In this document: in pieces, positions 9,145 through 17,798 of the stretch
Numbering within the stretch: position 1 is the stretch's first letter
Layout of the letters: the number at the start of each line of letters is the position of its first letter
NCBI RefSeq assembly: GCF_002252525.1
Contig: NZ_NNRM01000016.1
Location: 62,001-126,000 of the forward strand
Direction: 5' to 3'
DNA: 64,000 bases
Source: Brucella pseudogrignonensis
Lineage (GTDB): Bacteria; Pseudomonadota; Alphaproteobacteria; Rhizobiales; Rhizobiaceae
The notes under the pieces: generated by a model
Told to the model about the DNA's origin: nothing
The model's input: only the letters and a program-made list of their open reading frames with translations
Databases searched by the model: none
Made by a program: the position numbers and the translations under genes

Positions 9145-9218
9145 ATCGCGCCGTCCATGATACCGGGTTTCCGGAAAATATTGCATAAAGTTAAGAGACA
9201 GGCAGGGTCTAACCGCAA

Positions 9219-10298
9219 ATGCGCATTCTTGGAATAGAGACCAGTTGCGACGAAACAGCCGCCGCCATCGTTGAACGCGACGATAGCGGCAAAGGGCATA
9301 TTTTGTCCAATGTGGTGCTCAGCCAGATCGCCGAACACGAACCTTATGGTGGTGTAGTGCCTGAAATCGCCGCACGCGCCCATGTTGAAGCGCTTGACCG
9401 GCTGGTGGAACGCGCCCTCAAAGACGCCAATGTGAAGCTCGAAGATGTGGACGCGATTGCTGCGACCGCCGGTCCCGGCCTTATCGGCGGATTGATTGTC
9501 GGCCTGATGACCGCCAAGGCGATAGCCATGGCTGCAAACAAGCCGTTTTATGCGGTCAATCATCTGGAAGGCCATGCGCTAACCGCACGACTGACTGACA
9601 ACCTAGCATTTCCCTATCTGCTGCTGCTGGTATCCGGCGGTCACACGCAGATGGTTCTTGTACGCGGCCTTGGCGATTATGAACGCCTTGGCACGACAAT
9701 CGACGACGCGCTTGGCGAAGCTTTCGACAAGACTGCAAAGCTGCTCGGTTTGCCATATCCGGGGGGGCCAGCTGTTGAACGCACGGCATTGCAGGGCGAT
9801 CCGAAGCGTTTCCCGCTGCCACGGCCACTCAAGGGCGAAGCCCGGCTCGACTTCTCATTCTCCGGTCTCAAGACCGCTGTGCGGCAGACCGCAACAGAGC
9901 TTGCGCCACTTTCCGATCAGGACGTTGCGGACATTTGCGCATCTTTTCAGGATGCGGTTGCCGACACTTTGTCGGATCGCGTGAAACGGTCGCTTGAGCG
10001 TTTTAAAGATGAGTTCCCAAACTGCGCAACGCCGTCGCTGATCGTTGCCGGCGGTGTTGCTGCCAACAAGACATTGCGCGCATCGCTTGAAGCACTGTGT
10101 GCAAAGCATGGTTTCAGCTTCATCGCACCACCGCTCAATCTCTGCACCGACAATGCGGCAATGATCGCCTGGGCGGGTGCTGAGCGGGCTGCAACCAAGG
10201 GCCCTGATTCGCTCAATCTTGCTCCGCGCTCACGCTGGCCGCTTGATGAGAAATCAGCACCCATGTTCGGCACCGGACGTCGCGGAGCAAAGGCATGA
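9219..10298 (+). CDS. tsaD: tRNA N6-adenosine threonylcarbamoyltransferase TsaD
   Basis: TsaD transfers the threonylcarbamoyl group to A37 of ANN-decoding tRNAs, working with TsaB and TsaE, which are not in this window. The 359-residue ASKHA-fold protein begins [18 protein letters not shown]. The metal-binding histidines are H115 and H119 in [15 protein letters not shown] and [12 protein letters not shown] are also conserved. The stop overlaps the gpsA start by four bases (ATGA), so gpsA is translationally coupled. The MtaB enzyme encoded at 58336 uses the same tRNA modification as its substrate. Confidence 0.97.
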   Translation: MRILGIETSCDETAAAIVERDDSGKGHILSNVVLSQIAEHEPYGGVVPEIAARAHVEALDRLVERALKDANVKLEDVDAIAATAGPGLIGGLIVGLMTAKAIAMAANKPFYAVNHLEGHALTARLTDNLAFPYLLLLVSGGHTQMVLVRGLGDYERLGTTIDDALGEAFDKTAKLLGLPYPGGPAVERTALQGDPKRFPLPRPLKGEARLDFSFSGLKTAVRQTATELAPLSDQDVADICASFQDAVADTLSDRVKRSLERFKDEFPNCATPSLIVAGGVAANKTLRASLEALCAKHGFSFIAPPLNLCTDNAAMIAWAGAERAATKGPDSLNLAPRSRWPLDEKSAPMFGTGRRGAKA

Positions 10299-11281
10299 GT
10301 GAGCGGACTAAAATTGCCGTGCTTGGCGGCGGCGCATGGGGAACGGCTCTGGCAGCCATGAGCGCCATCGGCCAGCACGAAACATGGCTTTATGCTCGCG
10401 ATGCTGAAACTGTTGCCCATGTGAACGACCAGCGTCGCAACCCTGCTTACCTTGGCGAAATTGAACTTCCTGAAGGCATTCGTGCCAGCACGGATGCCAA
10501 GGCTGTACTCGAAAATGCTGATGCAGTTCTCGTTGTTGTTCCCGCGCAGGCAATGCGCAAAGGTCTTCTGAAACTAAGCGCACTTATTCCGCAGTCTGCG
10601 CCCGTCATTCTCTGTGCCAAGGGCATTGAGCGCGAAACAGGAAGGCTGATGTCAGAAGTGGTGGCCGAGGTTCTGCCCCACCATACGATCGGCGCATTGT
10701 CCGGCCCAAGCTTCGCAACCGACGTGGCACGCGGCCTGCCAACAGCGGTGACGATTGCCTGCGAAGATGCAGCCATTGCCGATCAGCTTGCAGCAACGCT
10801 CTCCGGCCCCGCATTCCGCTGCTATTCGACCACCGATCTCAAAGGGGTTGAAATCGGCGGCGCATTGAAAAACGTGCTGGCTCTTGCAGCAGGTGCTGCC
10901 ATCGGACGCGGCTATGGTGCCAGCGCACAAGCAGCCCTTGTCACACGCGGCTTTGCCGAACTGCGCCGCGTAGCGCAGGCCATGGGCGCAAAGCCGGAAA
11001 CCATCATGGGCCTGTCCGGTCTTGGCGATCTGATGCTGACCTGCTCATCATCGCAATCACGTAACTATTCCTATGGGCTGGCAATCGGTCGTGGCGAAGA
11101 CCTCACCAACCGCCCGCTGGCCGAAGGTGTGGCAACCGCCCCCATCGCAGCTGAACTTTGCAGACACCATGAAGTGCCTGCACCGATTATCACGGCCGTT
11201 GCAGCGCTTCTTGCAGGACATATCACGATTGATGAAGCCGTAACGGCGCTTCTTAACCGACCACTTAAGACCGAGGATTAG
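10295..11281 (+). CDS. gpsA: Glycerol-3-phosphate dehydrogenase [NAD(P)+]
   Basis: GpsA reduces dihydroxyacetone phosphate to sn-glycerol 3-phosphate, the backbone of phospholipids. The 328 residues are full length. The dinucleotide-binding [10 protein letters not shown] is at residues 10-19, [17 protein letters not shown] covers the conserved mid-domain, and [13 protein letters not shown] holds the catalytic lysine. It overlaps tsaD by four bases. A RIME-like palindrome starts directly at the TAG stop. Confidence 0.97.
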   Translation: MSERTKIAVLGGGAWGTALAAMSAIGQHETWLYARDAETVAHVNDQRRNPAYLGEIELPEGIRASTDAKAVLENADAVLVVVPAQAMRKGLLKLSALIPQSAPVILCAKGIERETGRLMSEVVAEVLPHHTIGALSGPSFATDVARGLPTAVTIACEDAAIADQLAATLSGPAFRCYSTTDLKGVEIGGALKNVLALAAGAAIGRGYGASAQAALVTRGFAELRRVAQAMGAKPETIMGLSGLGDLMLTCSSSQSRNYSYGLAIGRGEDLTNRPLAEGVATAPIAAELCRHHEVPAPIITAVAALLAGHITIDEAVTALLNRPLKTED

Positions 11282-11327
11282 AGCATGATCCCGAAAAGTG
11301 GGAACCGGTTTTCGGATAAGATCATGG
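11281..11327. repeat. RIME-like intergenic palindrome
   Basis: The arms CATGATC (11284-11290) and GATCATG (11320-11326) enclose the CCGAAAAGTGGGAACCGGTT-type core that recurs in this window. It lies between gpsA and the YciI gene. This form is widespread in intergenic DNA of Rhizobiales (RIME family, from recall). Confidence 0.75.
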
Positions 11328-11349
11328 GTAAACAAAAAGGTTAGAAAAC

Positions 11350-11640
11350 ATGCTTTTTGCTCTTCTGTGCAACGACAAGCCCGATCATCTGCAAGTGCGC
11401 CTTGATACGCGCCCAGCTCATCTCGACTACCTTAAGGGTCTTGGTGATGTGCTGAAATTTGCAGGCCCTTTCCTTGGTGAAGATGGCAAGCCAAATGGTA
11501 GCCTCGTCGTGCTTGAAGCAGCCGACAAGGCAGAGGCCGAAAAGATCGGTGCCAATGACCCCTACGCACTGGCTGGTCTTTTTGCTGATGTGACTGTGCG
11601 CCCATGGAACTGGGCCATCAACAATCCAGCAAACGCATAA
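11350..11640 (+). CDS. YciI family protein
   Basis: A 96-residue ferredoxin-like alpha/beta barrel protein of the YCII family. Typical features are the short N-terminal strand (MLFALLCNDKP), R-x3-HLDYLKG with the conserved His and Asp, and a C-terminal GLFADVTVRPWNWA that matches the family end. YciI proteins are proposed small enzymes, with dehydrochlorinase and dismutase-like activities suggested for some members; no specific reaction can be assigned here. It is followed nine bases later by the EVE gene, suggesting one transcript. Confidence 0.88.
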   Translation: MLFALLCNDKPDHLQVRLDTRPAHLDYLKGLGDVLKFAGPFLGEDGKPNGSLVVLEAADKAEAEKIGANDPYALAGLFADVTVRPWNWAINNPANA

Positions 11641-11649
11641 GGACTGGTC

Positions 11650-12078
11650 ATGGCTTACTGGCTGTTCAAGTCCGAACCCTTCAAATGGTCATGGGAAATG
11701 CAGAAAGCCCGTGGCGAAAAAGGCGAGCAATGGGACGGCGTGCGCAACTATCTGGCACGCAACAACATGCGCGCCATGAAGCTCGGCGACAAAGGCTTTT
11801 TCTACCATTCCAACGAAGGTCTGGAAGTGGTGGGCATTGTTGAGATTTGCGCCCTTTCGCATCCTGACAGCACGACAGACGATCCGCGCTGGGATTGCGT
11901 CGACATCAAGGCTGTGCGCGATGTGCCAAAGCCGGTTACGCTAAAAGATGTGAAGGCCAATCCGAAGCTTGAAAAGATGGCGCTCGTCACGTCTATGCGT
12001 CTTTCGGTACAGCCGGTAACGGAAGATGAATGGATCGAAGTCTGCCGCATGGGCGGGTTAGACGCCAAGGATATTTGA
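11650..12078 (+). CDS. EVE domain-containing protein
   Basis: This 142-residue single-domain protein begins MAYWLFKSEP, the hallmark of the EVE (PUA-like) fold that recognises modified bases in RNA or DNA. WDGVRNYLARNNMR and GDKGFFYHSN form the binding pocket region. Single-domain bacterial EVE proteins (YdaO/thymocyte nuclear protein 1 type) are typically housekeeping and not restriction-linked. The ATG follows an AAGGA site. Its TGA overlaps the ATG of the next gene. Confidence 0.92.
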   Translation: MAYWLFKSEPFKWSWEMQKARGEKGEQWDGVRNYLARNNMRAMKLGDKGFFYHSNEGLEVVGIVEICALSHPDSTTDDPRWDCVDIKAVRDVPKPVTLKDVKANPKLEKMALVTSMRLSVQPVTEDEWIEVCRMGGLDAKDI

Positions 12079-12734
12079 TGCTTGATCCGGCACAAAAGGG
12101 CACGCGTGATTTCATATTCGCCAATACTGGCCTGCAAACGCCGCCGCATGTGCCGGAAATCAGCCTTCATCTGGCCGATGAAGCCCACGACCTCTGGCAT
12201 AAAACCGAGGAAGAACTGGCAACCATCGGCCTGCCGCCGCCGTTCTGGGCCTTTGCCTGGGCGGGTGGCCAGGGCGTTGCTCGTTATATTCTCGATCATC
12301 CAAAGGCAGTCTCAGGCAAAACTGTACTCGACTTCGCATCAGGTTCGGGTCTTGTCGCCATTGCAGCAATGAAGTCGGGAGCAGCAGGCGTTCTGGCGTC
12401 AGACATCGACCCCTTTGCGCTGCCTGCGATCGAAATCAACGCGGCTGCAAACAACGTTGCCATCACCCCGACACTCACCGATCTGATCGATCAGGATCAT
12501 GGATGGGAAGTCGTGCTTGCGGGCGACGTGTTCTATGAAAAGCCGCTCGCAGATCGTCTGATACCGTGGTTTGCAAAGCTTGCCGCTCGCGGTGCCCGCA
12601 TCATCGTTGGTGATCCGGGCCGTTCCTATCTGCCCAAAGACCGGCTTGAGCAGCTTGCCGTTTACACAGTTCCCGTCACGCGTGCGCTTGAGGATGCAGA
12701 AGTCAAGCGCACGACTGTCTGGACGTTTTTATAA
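12078..12734 (+). CDS. Class I SAM-dependent methyltransferase (ETFB-lysine/PrmA-like)
   Basis: A 218-residue methyltransferase of the Nnt1/ETFB-lysine group. Motif I is VLDFASGSGLVAIAA, followed by an acidic ASDID at strand 2, and DVFYEKPLADRLIPW at motif IV. The family methylates protein lysines, for example the electron-transfer flavoprotein beta subunit; the substrate here is unproven. The ATG at 12078 overlaps the EVE stop (TGATG), so YciI-EVE-methyltransferase read as one operon. An in-frame ATG at 12030 inside the EVE gene is rejected because of this coupling. Confidence 0.85.
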   Translation: MLDPAQKGTRDFIFANTGLQTPPHVPEISLHLADEAHDLWHKTEEELATIGLPPPFWAFAWAGGQGVARYILDHPKAVSGKTVLDFASGSGLVAIAAMKSGAAGVLASDIDPFALPAIEINAAANNVAITPTLTDLIDQDHGWEVVLAGDVFYEKPLADRLIPWFAKLAARGARIIVGDPGRSYLPKDRLEQLAVYTVPVTRALEDAEVKRTTVWTFL

Positions 12735-12735
12735 C

Positions 12736-12780
12736 GCTTGTCGTTATTCCAAAACCGGTCCCCAATTTTGGGCGACAAGC
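12736..12780. repeat. RIME-like palindrome between two convergent genes
   Basis: The arms GCTTGTCG (12736-12743) and CGACAAGC (12773-12780) enclose an AAAACCGGTCCCCAATTTTG core that is an inverted variant of the repeat seen at 11281 and 57311. It sits between the convergent methyltransferase and EamA genes and could also act as a terminator hairpin, though it lacks a clean T-run. Confidence 0.65.
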
Positions 12781-12784
12781 TTGT

Positions 12785-13642
12785 TTAAGCAAACCTTTTC
12801 GCACCAGCCACGCACAGCACTACTACGCCAGCGGTCAGCACCATGCCCATGCTCACCGGTTCACCAGCAATGGATGCAGCCAGTATCAGGCCGAAGAATG
12901 GCTGCAACAATTGCAGCTGCCCGACAGCCGCTGCACCGCCCTGTGCCAGTCCGCGATACCAGAAGAAAAAGCCGATCAGCATCGAAAACAGCGTGACATA
13001 AGCAAGCCCTCCCCAGGCCATGACGCCGATATTGCCCCAGGTTTCAGGCCGCGTCATGAAGCTGAGCGGCAACATGACCGGCAGCGAAAAGACCAGCGCC
13101 CAGCAGATCACCTGCCAGCCGCCCAGCCTGCGCGACAGGCTGGCACCTTCAGCATATCCAAGACCGCAGACAATGATAGCGCCCAGCATCAGCACATCGC
13201 CAAGCAACGTTGACTGACTGCCCTGTCCATAGGCGTAGGACGCCACAATCAAACCGCCGACAACTGAGAAAAGCCAGAACAGTGGGCGCGGGTTTTCGCC
13301 ACCACGCAACACGGCAAACAAAGCCGTCGACAGTGGCAGCAGACCGATAAAGACAATCGCATGTGCTGACGTCATATGCTGCAGCGCAATGCCGGTCAGT
13401 AATGGAAAGCCAACCACCACGCCGAGCGCCACGACAATCAGTGAAATAACGTCATTGCGACGCGGAAATGGTTCACGGAAGGCGAGCAGCAGCGTAAGGC
13501 CCAGCAGCCCCGCAATCGACGCTCGCGCCATAGTCAGGAAGGTCGGGTCGATGTCGATCACCGCCAGACGTGTTGCGGGTAACGACCCGCTAAAAATCAG
13601 AACCCCCAGAAATCCGTTAATCCAACCCGCAGTCTTGTTCAT
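12785..13642 (-). CDS. DMT-superfamily EamA transporter
   Basis: A ten-helix drug/metabolite transporter of 285 residues built from two EamA repeats (about residues 5-135 and 145-280). GNIGVMAWGGLAYVTLFSM and FFFWYRGLAQGGAAAVGQLQLLQPFFG belong to the second repeat. Members export amino acids, metabolites or drugs. The ATG at 13642 is preferred over a TTG at 13666. It is divergent from a MocR-type PLP regulator; such regulators often control an adjacent transporter, so an amino-acid or vitamin B6-related substrate is a reasonable guess only. Confidence 0.85.
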   Translation of the reverse strand: MNKTAGWINGFLGVLIFSGSLPATRLAVIDIDPTFLTMARASIAGLLGLTLLLAFREPFPRRNDVISLIVVALGVVVGFPLLTGIALQHMTSAHAIVFIGLLPLSTALFAVLRGGENPRPLFWLFSVVGGLIVASYAYGQGSQSTLLGDVLMLGAIIVCGLGYAEGASLSRRLGGWQVICWALVFSLPVMLPLSFMTRPETWGNIGVMAWGGLAYVTLFSMLIGFFFWYRGLAQGGAAAVGQLQLLQPFFGLILAASIAGEPVSMGMVLTAGVVVLCVAGAKRFA

Positions 13643-13778
13643 TCTCTGTTTTTGGCCTTTTTCCAATTTGCATGTGTTTCGGCATTCCCATCAGCAACGT
13701 GAAGCGGATTTGGCATGGAATGCGAGAAACAAAGGGATAGAGCGGCTCGGGTGATTCCAATCTGCCTGAAACCGCTTT

Positions 13779-13864
13779 AGTACAGTGCCGCGAATTCCGC
13801 CAAATAATCAGAGACAGTTCACGGACAATTCTGCTAAACTGTACTGATACAAAGGATGGTACAG
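13779..13864. promoter_or_regulatory. Three GTAC-centred boxes, candidate MocR operator
   Basis: AGTACAGT (13779-13786) and its exact reverse complement ACTGTACT (13838-13845) lie 59 bp apart centre to centre. A third half-box GTACAG (13859-13864) abuts the MocR start codon, 20 bp from the second. The array spans the divergent promoter between the EamA and MocR genes. MocR regulators characteristically bind spaced repeats in such regions and often repress themselves. Binding is inferred. Confidence 0.5.
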
Positions 13865-15337
13865 ATGATATCGACGGGCCTTTTGCGCAGTCTTGAAGCC
13901 GTGGAAGCTGCCTATCTTGGCAGTCGCAGCGAGGACAAGGCAGCGCCCGATAAGATGCCGCTCGTCGAAAAGGTCATGACCATCATTCGCGACCGTATCG
14001 CCGCCATGAGCCTTGCGCCCGGCGCTCGCCTGCCTTCAATCCGGCGTTTGGCCGAGACGATGAATGTTTCGAAATCAACGGTCGTCGAAGCCTATGACCG
14101 TCTGGTGGCAGAGGGGATTATCCAGTCGCGCCGCGGTGCCGGTTTCTACGTTTCAGAGCGGGCACGTCAGCCTTTTACGCTTGCCGCAGTGACACCGCAT
14201 AAGGACCGGCAGATCGATCCTTTCTGGGTAATGCGCCAGTCGCTCGAAGCTGACAATAAGACCTATAAGCCCGGCTGTGGCTGGCTGCCCGATGAATGGT
14301 TGCCGCTTGAGGGTATCCGCCGCGCCATGCGCACAATCGCACGCGATGAAGACAGCAATCTCGTCGCATATGGAGAGCCGCTCGGCTTTCGTCCTCTGCG
14401 CAATCATCTGGCGCGCAAACTCACCGAACAGGGCATCAACCTTTCAGGCGGCGATATTCTGCTGACCGATTCAGGCACACATGCTATCGATCTCATCTGC
14501 CGCTTTCTGCTGCAGCCCGGCGATACAGTGCTGGTAGACGACCCGTGCTATTTCAACTTTCAGGCCTCGCTTCTTTCGCACCGCGTCAAACTCATCGGCA
14601 TCCCCTACACGCATACTGGCCCCGATCTCGAAGCCTTCGCCAAGGCCGCTGAAGAACAAGCGCCAAAGCTGTATATTTCCAATGCTGGGCTGCACAATCC
14701 GACGGGCGGCATCATGACACCCGCCACAGCACACCGGTTGCTCAAGCTTGCCGAAATCCACGACATAAAGCTTGTAGAAGACAATATCTTTGGCGATTTT
14801 CACCCTTCGCCAGCACCGCTTCTTGCCGAGCTCGATGGCTTTGACCGGGTGCTCCATATTGGCAGTTTCTCGAAGACACTCTCGGCCGCAGCGCGTGTCG
14901 GCTATATCGCAGGTCGTCGTGACTGGATCGACGGGATTACAGATCTGAAACTTGCGACCTCATTCAGCAGCAACGTTTTGTCCGCCCAGATTGTACACGC
15001 CCTGCTCACCGATGGCACCTATCGCCGCCATATCGACAGCCTGCGCGCTAAACTCGCTGACGCCATGACCATGACGGCAAACCGGCTCAAAGCAATCGGG
15101 CTGGAACTCTGGACAGAACCGCAGGGCGGCATCTTTCTCTGGGCGCGCTTGCCTGAAGGCATGGATTCAGGCCAGATTGCCCGCTATGCGCTTGAAAAGG
15201 GTGTTGTGCTTGCGCCGGGCGATGTTTTCAGCCCATCGCATAGCGCAGCCCGTTATCTGCGTTTCAACGTTGCGCAATCGACAGAACCCTATATTTTTAC
15301 TGTTCTCAGCGATGCGATGCGCGAAGGATTGGCATAA
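13865..15337 (+). CDS. MocR-type regulator (GntR DNA-binding domain fused to class I aminotransferase)
   Basis: The N-terminal winged helix covers about residues 35-100 (ARLPSIRRLAETMNVSKSTV is the recognition region) and is followed by a fold-type I PLP domain. The PLP lysine is in SFSKTLSAAARVG and the ring-contacting region is SNAGLHNPTGG. Such proteins are transcription factors that use PLP or an amino-acid adduct as effector rather than enzymes. The ATG at 13865 follows AAAGGA at good spacing; the ATG at 13856 has no spacer to that site, so 490 residues are favoured over 493. It is divergent from the EamA transporter. Confidence 0.9.
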   Translation: MISTGLLRSLEAVEAAYLGSRSEDKAAPDKMPLVEKVMTIIRDRIAAMSLAPGARLPSIRRLAETMNVSKSTVVEAYDRLVAEGIIQSRRGAGFYVSERARQPFTLAAVTPHKDRQIDPFWVMRQSLEADNKTYKPGCGWLPDEWLPLEGIRRAMRTIARDEDSNLVAYGEPLGFRPLRNHLARKLTEQGINLSGGDILLTDSGTHAIDLICRFLLQPGDTVLVDDPCYFNFQASLLSHRVKLIGIPYTHTGPDLEAFAKAAEEQAPKLYISNAGLHNPTGGIMTPATAHRLLKLAEIHDIKLVEDNIFGDFHPSPAPLLAELDGFDRVLHIGSFSKTLSAAARVGYIAGRRDWIDGITDLKLATSFSSNVLSAQIVHALLTDGTYRRHIDSLRAKLADAMTMTANRLKAIGLELWTEPQGGIFLWARLPEGMDSGQIARYALEKGVVLAPGDVFSPSHSAARYLRFNVAQSTEPYIFTVLSDAMREGLA

Positions 15338-15375
15338 GCGCATCCCAAAAAGTCTGAAACGATTTTCGCGATGCG
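15338..15375. repeat. RIME-like palindrome, degenerate
   Basis: The unit starts immediately after the MocR stop with GCGCATCCCAAAAAGT and ends CGATTTTCGCGATGCG, giving GCGCATC/GATGCG arms around the same AAAAGT-TGAAACG core as the copy at 57311. Confidence 0.65.
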
Positions 15376-15543
15376 TGCGGAACAAATGTTTAGAGCGTGG
15401 GTCGGTTTCAATCGGATCGATGCGCTAAATCCATTAACCCGCTCGCATCGAAAACAACTTCAAGCAAAAGCAATGCAGTCAGTCTGCGCATGACGGATAT
15501 ACTCGCCCCCTGTCTTTGAGGAGAGACATCGGGAGGGATAAAC

Positions 15544-17031
15544 GTGAATACACACCCAACCGGGATCGTGGCTAGTCCACGTCCCGAAGACGAAAAACTA
15601 TCCATTACAGCCAATCTGGCTTATGGATTTCAGCATGTTCTGACCATGTATGGCGGCATTGTAGCCGTCCCACTTATCATCGGTCAGGCGGCAGGCCTCA
15701 GCCCGAGCGAAATCGGCCTGCTGATTACCGCCTCGCTTTTTGCAGGCGGCGTAGCAACTGTACTGCAAACAATCGGTATTCCTTTTTTCGGCTGCCAGCT
15801 TCCACTGGTGCAGGGCGTATCATTCGCCGGTGTGGCCACGATGGTTGCCATTGTAACATCAGCAGAAACCGGCGAGGCGGGCATTCAGGTCGTACTCGGA
15901 GCGGTGATGGCAGCAGCCCTTATAGGCTTTCTCATCACACCGATCTTTTCGCGCGTGACGCGTTTTTTTCCGCCCCTTGTGACCGGTATCGTAATTACCA
16001 TCATCGGTCTCACTTTGATGCCTGTTGCAGCACGCTGGGCCATGGGTGGTAACAGCAATGCACCTGATTTTGGCAGCATGTCCAATATCGGTTTGGCCGG
16101 GCTGACGCTGGCGATCGTTCTGCTGTTGAGCAAGATTGGCAATGCCACCATCTCGCGTCTGTCCATCCTGCTTGCAATGGTGATCGGAACGGGGATCGCA
16201 TGGCTTCTCGGCATGACGGACTTCTCGCGTGTTGCAGAAGGTCCGGTTATGGCACTGCCCGAAGTCTTCCATTTCGGCTGGCCGATTTTCAGTATTGCAG
16301 CAACACTTTCGATGTTCATCGTGATTGTCGTCACGCTGGTGGAAACCTCCGCCGATATTCTGGCGGTTGGTGAAATTCTGGAAACCAAGGTCAATTCCCG
16401 CCGTCTGGGCGATGGCTTACGTGCCGATATGGCATCGAGCATTCTCGCACCCGTCGTCGGCTCATTCACACAGAGCGCCTTTGCACAGAATGTGGGCCTT
16501 GTAGCGGTGACGGGTGTGAAAAGCCGTTATGTGGTTGCGACTGGCGGGCTTATTCTCATCACGCTCGGCCTGCTGCCGGTGATGGGGCGCGTGATTGCCT
16601 GCGTTCCGCCAGCCGTACTTGGCGGCGCTGGCATCGTTTTGTTTGGAACGGTTGCCGCAAGCGGTATCCGCACGCTGTCAAAGGTCGACTATCAGAACAA
16701 TATCAATCTGATCATCGTGGCGACTTCCATCGGTTTCGGCATGATTCCGATTGCCGCACCAGAATTCTACCATCACTTCCCGGCATGGTTTGAGACCATC
16801 TTTCATTCAGGCATCAGCTCTGCTGCTTTGATGGCAATCGTGCTCAACCTCATGTTCAACGAGTTCAAAGCTGGTAACTCAAACCAGATGTCGGTGTTTG
16901 CTGAGGGTACGGAACGCATCATTCGCCACCATCAGATCGCAGAACTGCATGATGGCGATTATGTCCAGAACGGCAAACTCTACGATGCGGAGGGCAATGA
17001 AGTGAAAATCGTCCCGGCAGGTGCTCATTAA
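15544..17031 (+). CDS. NCS2-family nucleobase (uracil/xanthine) permease
   Basis: A 495-residue permease with about fourteen membrane segments of the nucleobase:cation symporter-2 family (COG2233). The family signature is seen as QSAFAQNVGLVAVTGVKSR near residue 315, and the substrate-binding glutamate is in VTLVETSADILAVGE. The sequence is closer to the xanthine/uric acid branch than to UraA, but specificity is not secure. The start is GTG at 15544 behind GGGAGGGAT; no in-frame ATG precedes the conserved N-terminus. No purine riboswitch is recognisable in the 206 bases upstream. Confidence 0.88.
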   Translation: MNTHPTGIVASPRPEDEKLSITANLAYGFQHVLTMYGGIVAVPLIIGQAAGLSPSEIGLLITASLFAGGVATVLQTIGIPFFGCQLPLVQGVSFAGVATMVAIVTSAETGEAGIQVVLGAVMAAALIGFLITPIFSRVTRFFPPLVTGIVITIIGLTLMPVAARWAMGGNSNAPDFGSMSNIGLAGLTLAIVLLLSKIGNATISRLSILLAMVIGTGIAWLLGMTDFSRVAEGPVMALPEVFHFGWPIFSIAATLSMFIVIVVTLVETSADILAVGEILETKVNSRRLGDGLRADMASSILAPVVGSFTQSAFAQNVGLVAVTGVKSRYVVATGGLILITLGLLPVMGRVIACVPPAVLGGAGIVLFGTVAASGIRTLSKVDYQNNINLIIVATSIGFGMIPIAAPEFYHHFPAWFETIFHSGISSAALMAIVLNLMFNEFKAGNSNQMSVFAEGTERIIRHHQIAELHDGDYVQNGKLYDAEGNEVKIVPAGAH

Positions 17032-17033
17032 AA

Positions 17034-17077
17034 GCACCTCCAGCAAAAGTGTGAAGCGGTTTTGCGTAGGCAGTGCG
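17034..17077. repeat. Degenerate RIME-like element
   Basis: The core AAAAGTGTGAAGCGGTTTTGCG matches the centre of the 57311 repeat, but the outer arms are eroded. It lies between the NCS2 permease stop and the terminator of the convergent L,D-transpeptidase gene. Confidence 0.5.
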
Positions 17078-17080
17078 TAT

Positions 17081-17110
17081 CAAAAAAATTAGAGCGCATA
17101 GCGCTCTAAT
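17081..17110 (-). terminator. Terminator of the L,D-transpeptidase gene
   Basis: A perfect 10-bp stem (ATTAGAGCGC/GCGCTCTAAT) with an ATA loop is followed, in the minus direction, by seven T (A-run 17082-17088). The stem touches the stop codon of the gene. In the plus direction there is no T-run. Confidence 0.85.
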
Positions 17111-17655
17111 TACCGCAATACGCGGATCACGGTCCTATTCGTCAAATGAGGCAGGAGGCGCGCCATATCGGCGCGCTTCAATGCTATACAGCCCTCGGTC
17201 GGCGTATAAGCCGGACGGGCAAGATGGAAGAAGATCGCACTGCCGCAACCTCGTTTGCGCGGGCTGATATTCCAGTCCATGACGATACAGGCATCATAAA
17301 CATCGTCATTGCGCCACATCTTCTCGTGACTTGGCTTAAACGGCAGATTGACCGGACGATTGTAATTGGCGTCTTTTGGCGCATCGCACCAGCCATCTAG
17401 CTTGCGCACCCGGCGGAGCGGCAAGGGCGATACCGGCCATTGTCCGCCATCGCCACGACGATAGCCATAGAGCAGCCGCATGGAAGAAAGCGGCGTGGCA
17501 CCGTCGCCTTCGCGCTTGAAAGCGCTGATTCCCCCCTTGCCAAGCGCACATTCCAATACCAAATTGCCAGCAGCAAGCAGGCCGCGCGTTTTATGGCCGG
17601 GCTTTGCCCGTACATCGATAATGCCAATGCCGCGGCTTTTTTGATTTCTGGTCAA
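17110..17655 (-). CDS. L,D-transpeptidase catalytic-domain (YkuD) protein
   Basis: A 181-residue single-domain YkuD-family protein. The active-site signature is seen as FFHLARPAYTPTEGCIALKRADM, with the catalytic Cys in TEGCIAL and the conserved His in FHLA. The family makes 3-3 peptidoglycan cross-links or ties outer-membrane proteins to peptidoglycan. No signal peptide is visible, which is common to the short DUF-like YkuD proteins and leaves its export unclear. The start is TTG at 17655, supported by GGAGG six bases upstream; there is no suitable ATG. It is divergent from otpR. Confidence 0.82.
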   Translation of the reverse strand: MTRNQKSRGIGIIDVRAKPGHKTRGLLAAGNLVLECALGKGGISAFKREGDGATPLSSMRLLYGYRRGDGGQWPVSPLPLRRVRKLDGWCDAPKDANYNRPVNLPFKPSHEKMWRNDDVYDACIVMDWNISPRKRGCGSAIFFHLARPAYTPTEGCIALKRADMARLLPHLTNRTVIRVLR

Positions 17656-17798
17656 GCCCTGCCTCCGTTTTCCGCCTGCTGATAAAGTTTGGGTGATCGC
17701 CTGAAAATTTGCTCTCTTTTTTCACGGCTTCAACTTATCGCCATTAAATGTCATAAAACACGAACCACTATTTGAATCAAAGAGTAACGAGGACAGGC

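Noticed and set aside
11650-12078. EVE protein as part of a defence system
   Set aside because: Neighbours are a YciI protein and a protein-lysine-type methyltransferase; no restriction nuclease or McrBC-like gene is present.
15338-15543. Purine riboswitch ahead of the NCS2 permease
   Set aside because: No aptamer-like three-way junction is recognisable; the region holds a RIME-like repeat and a plain ribosome binding site.
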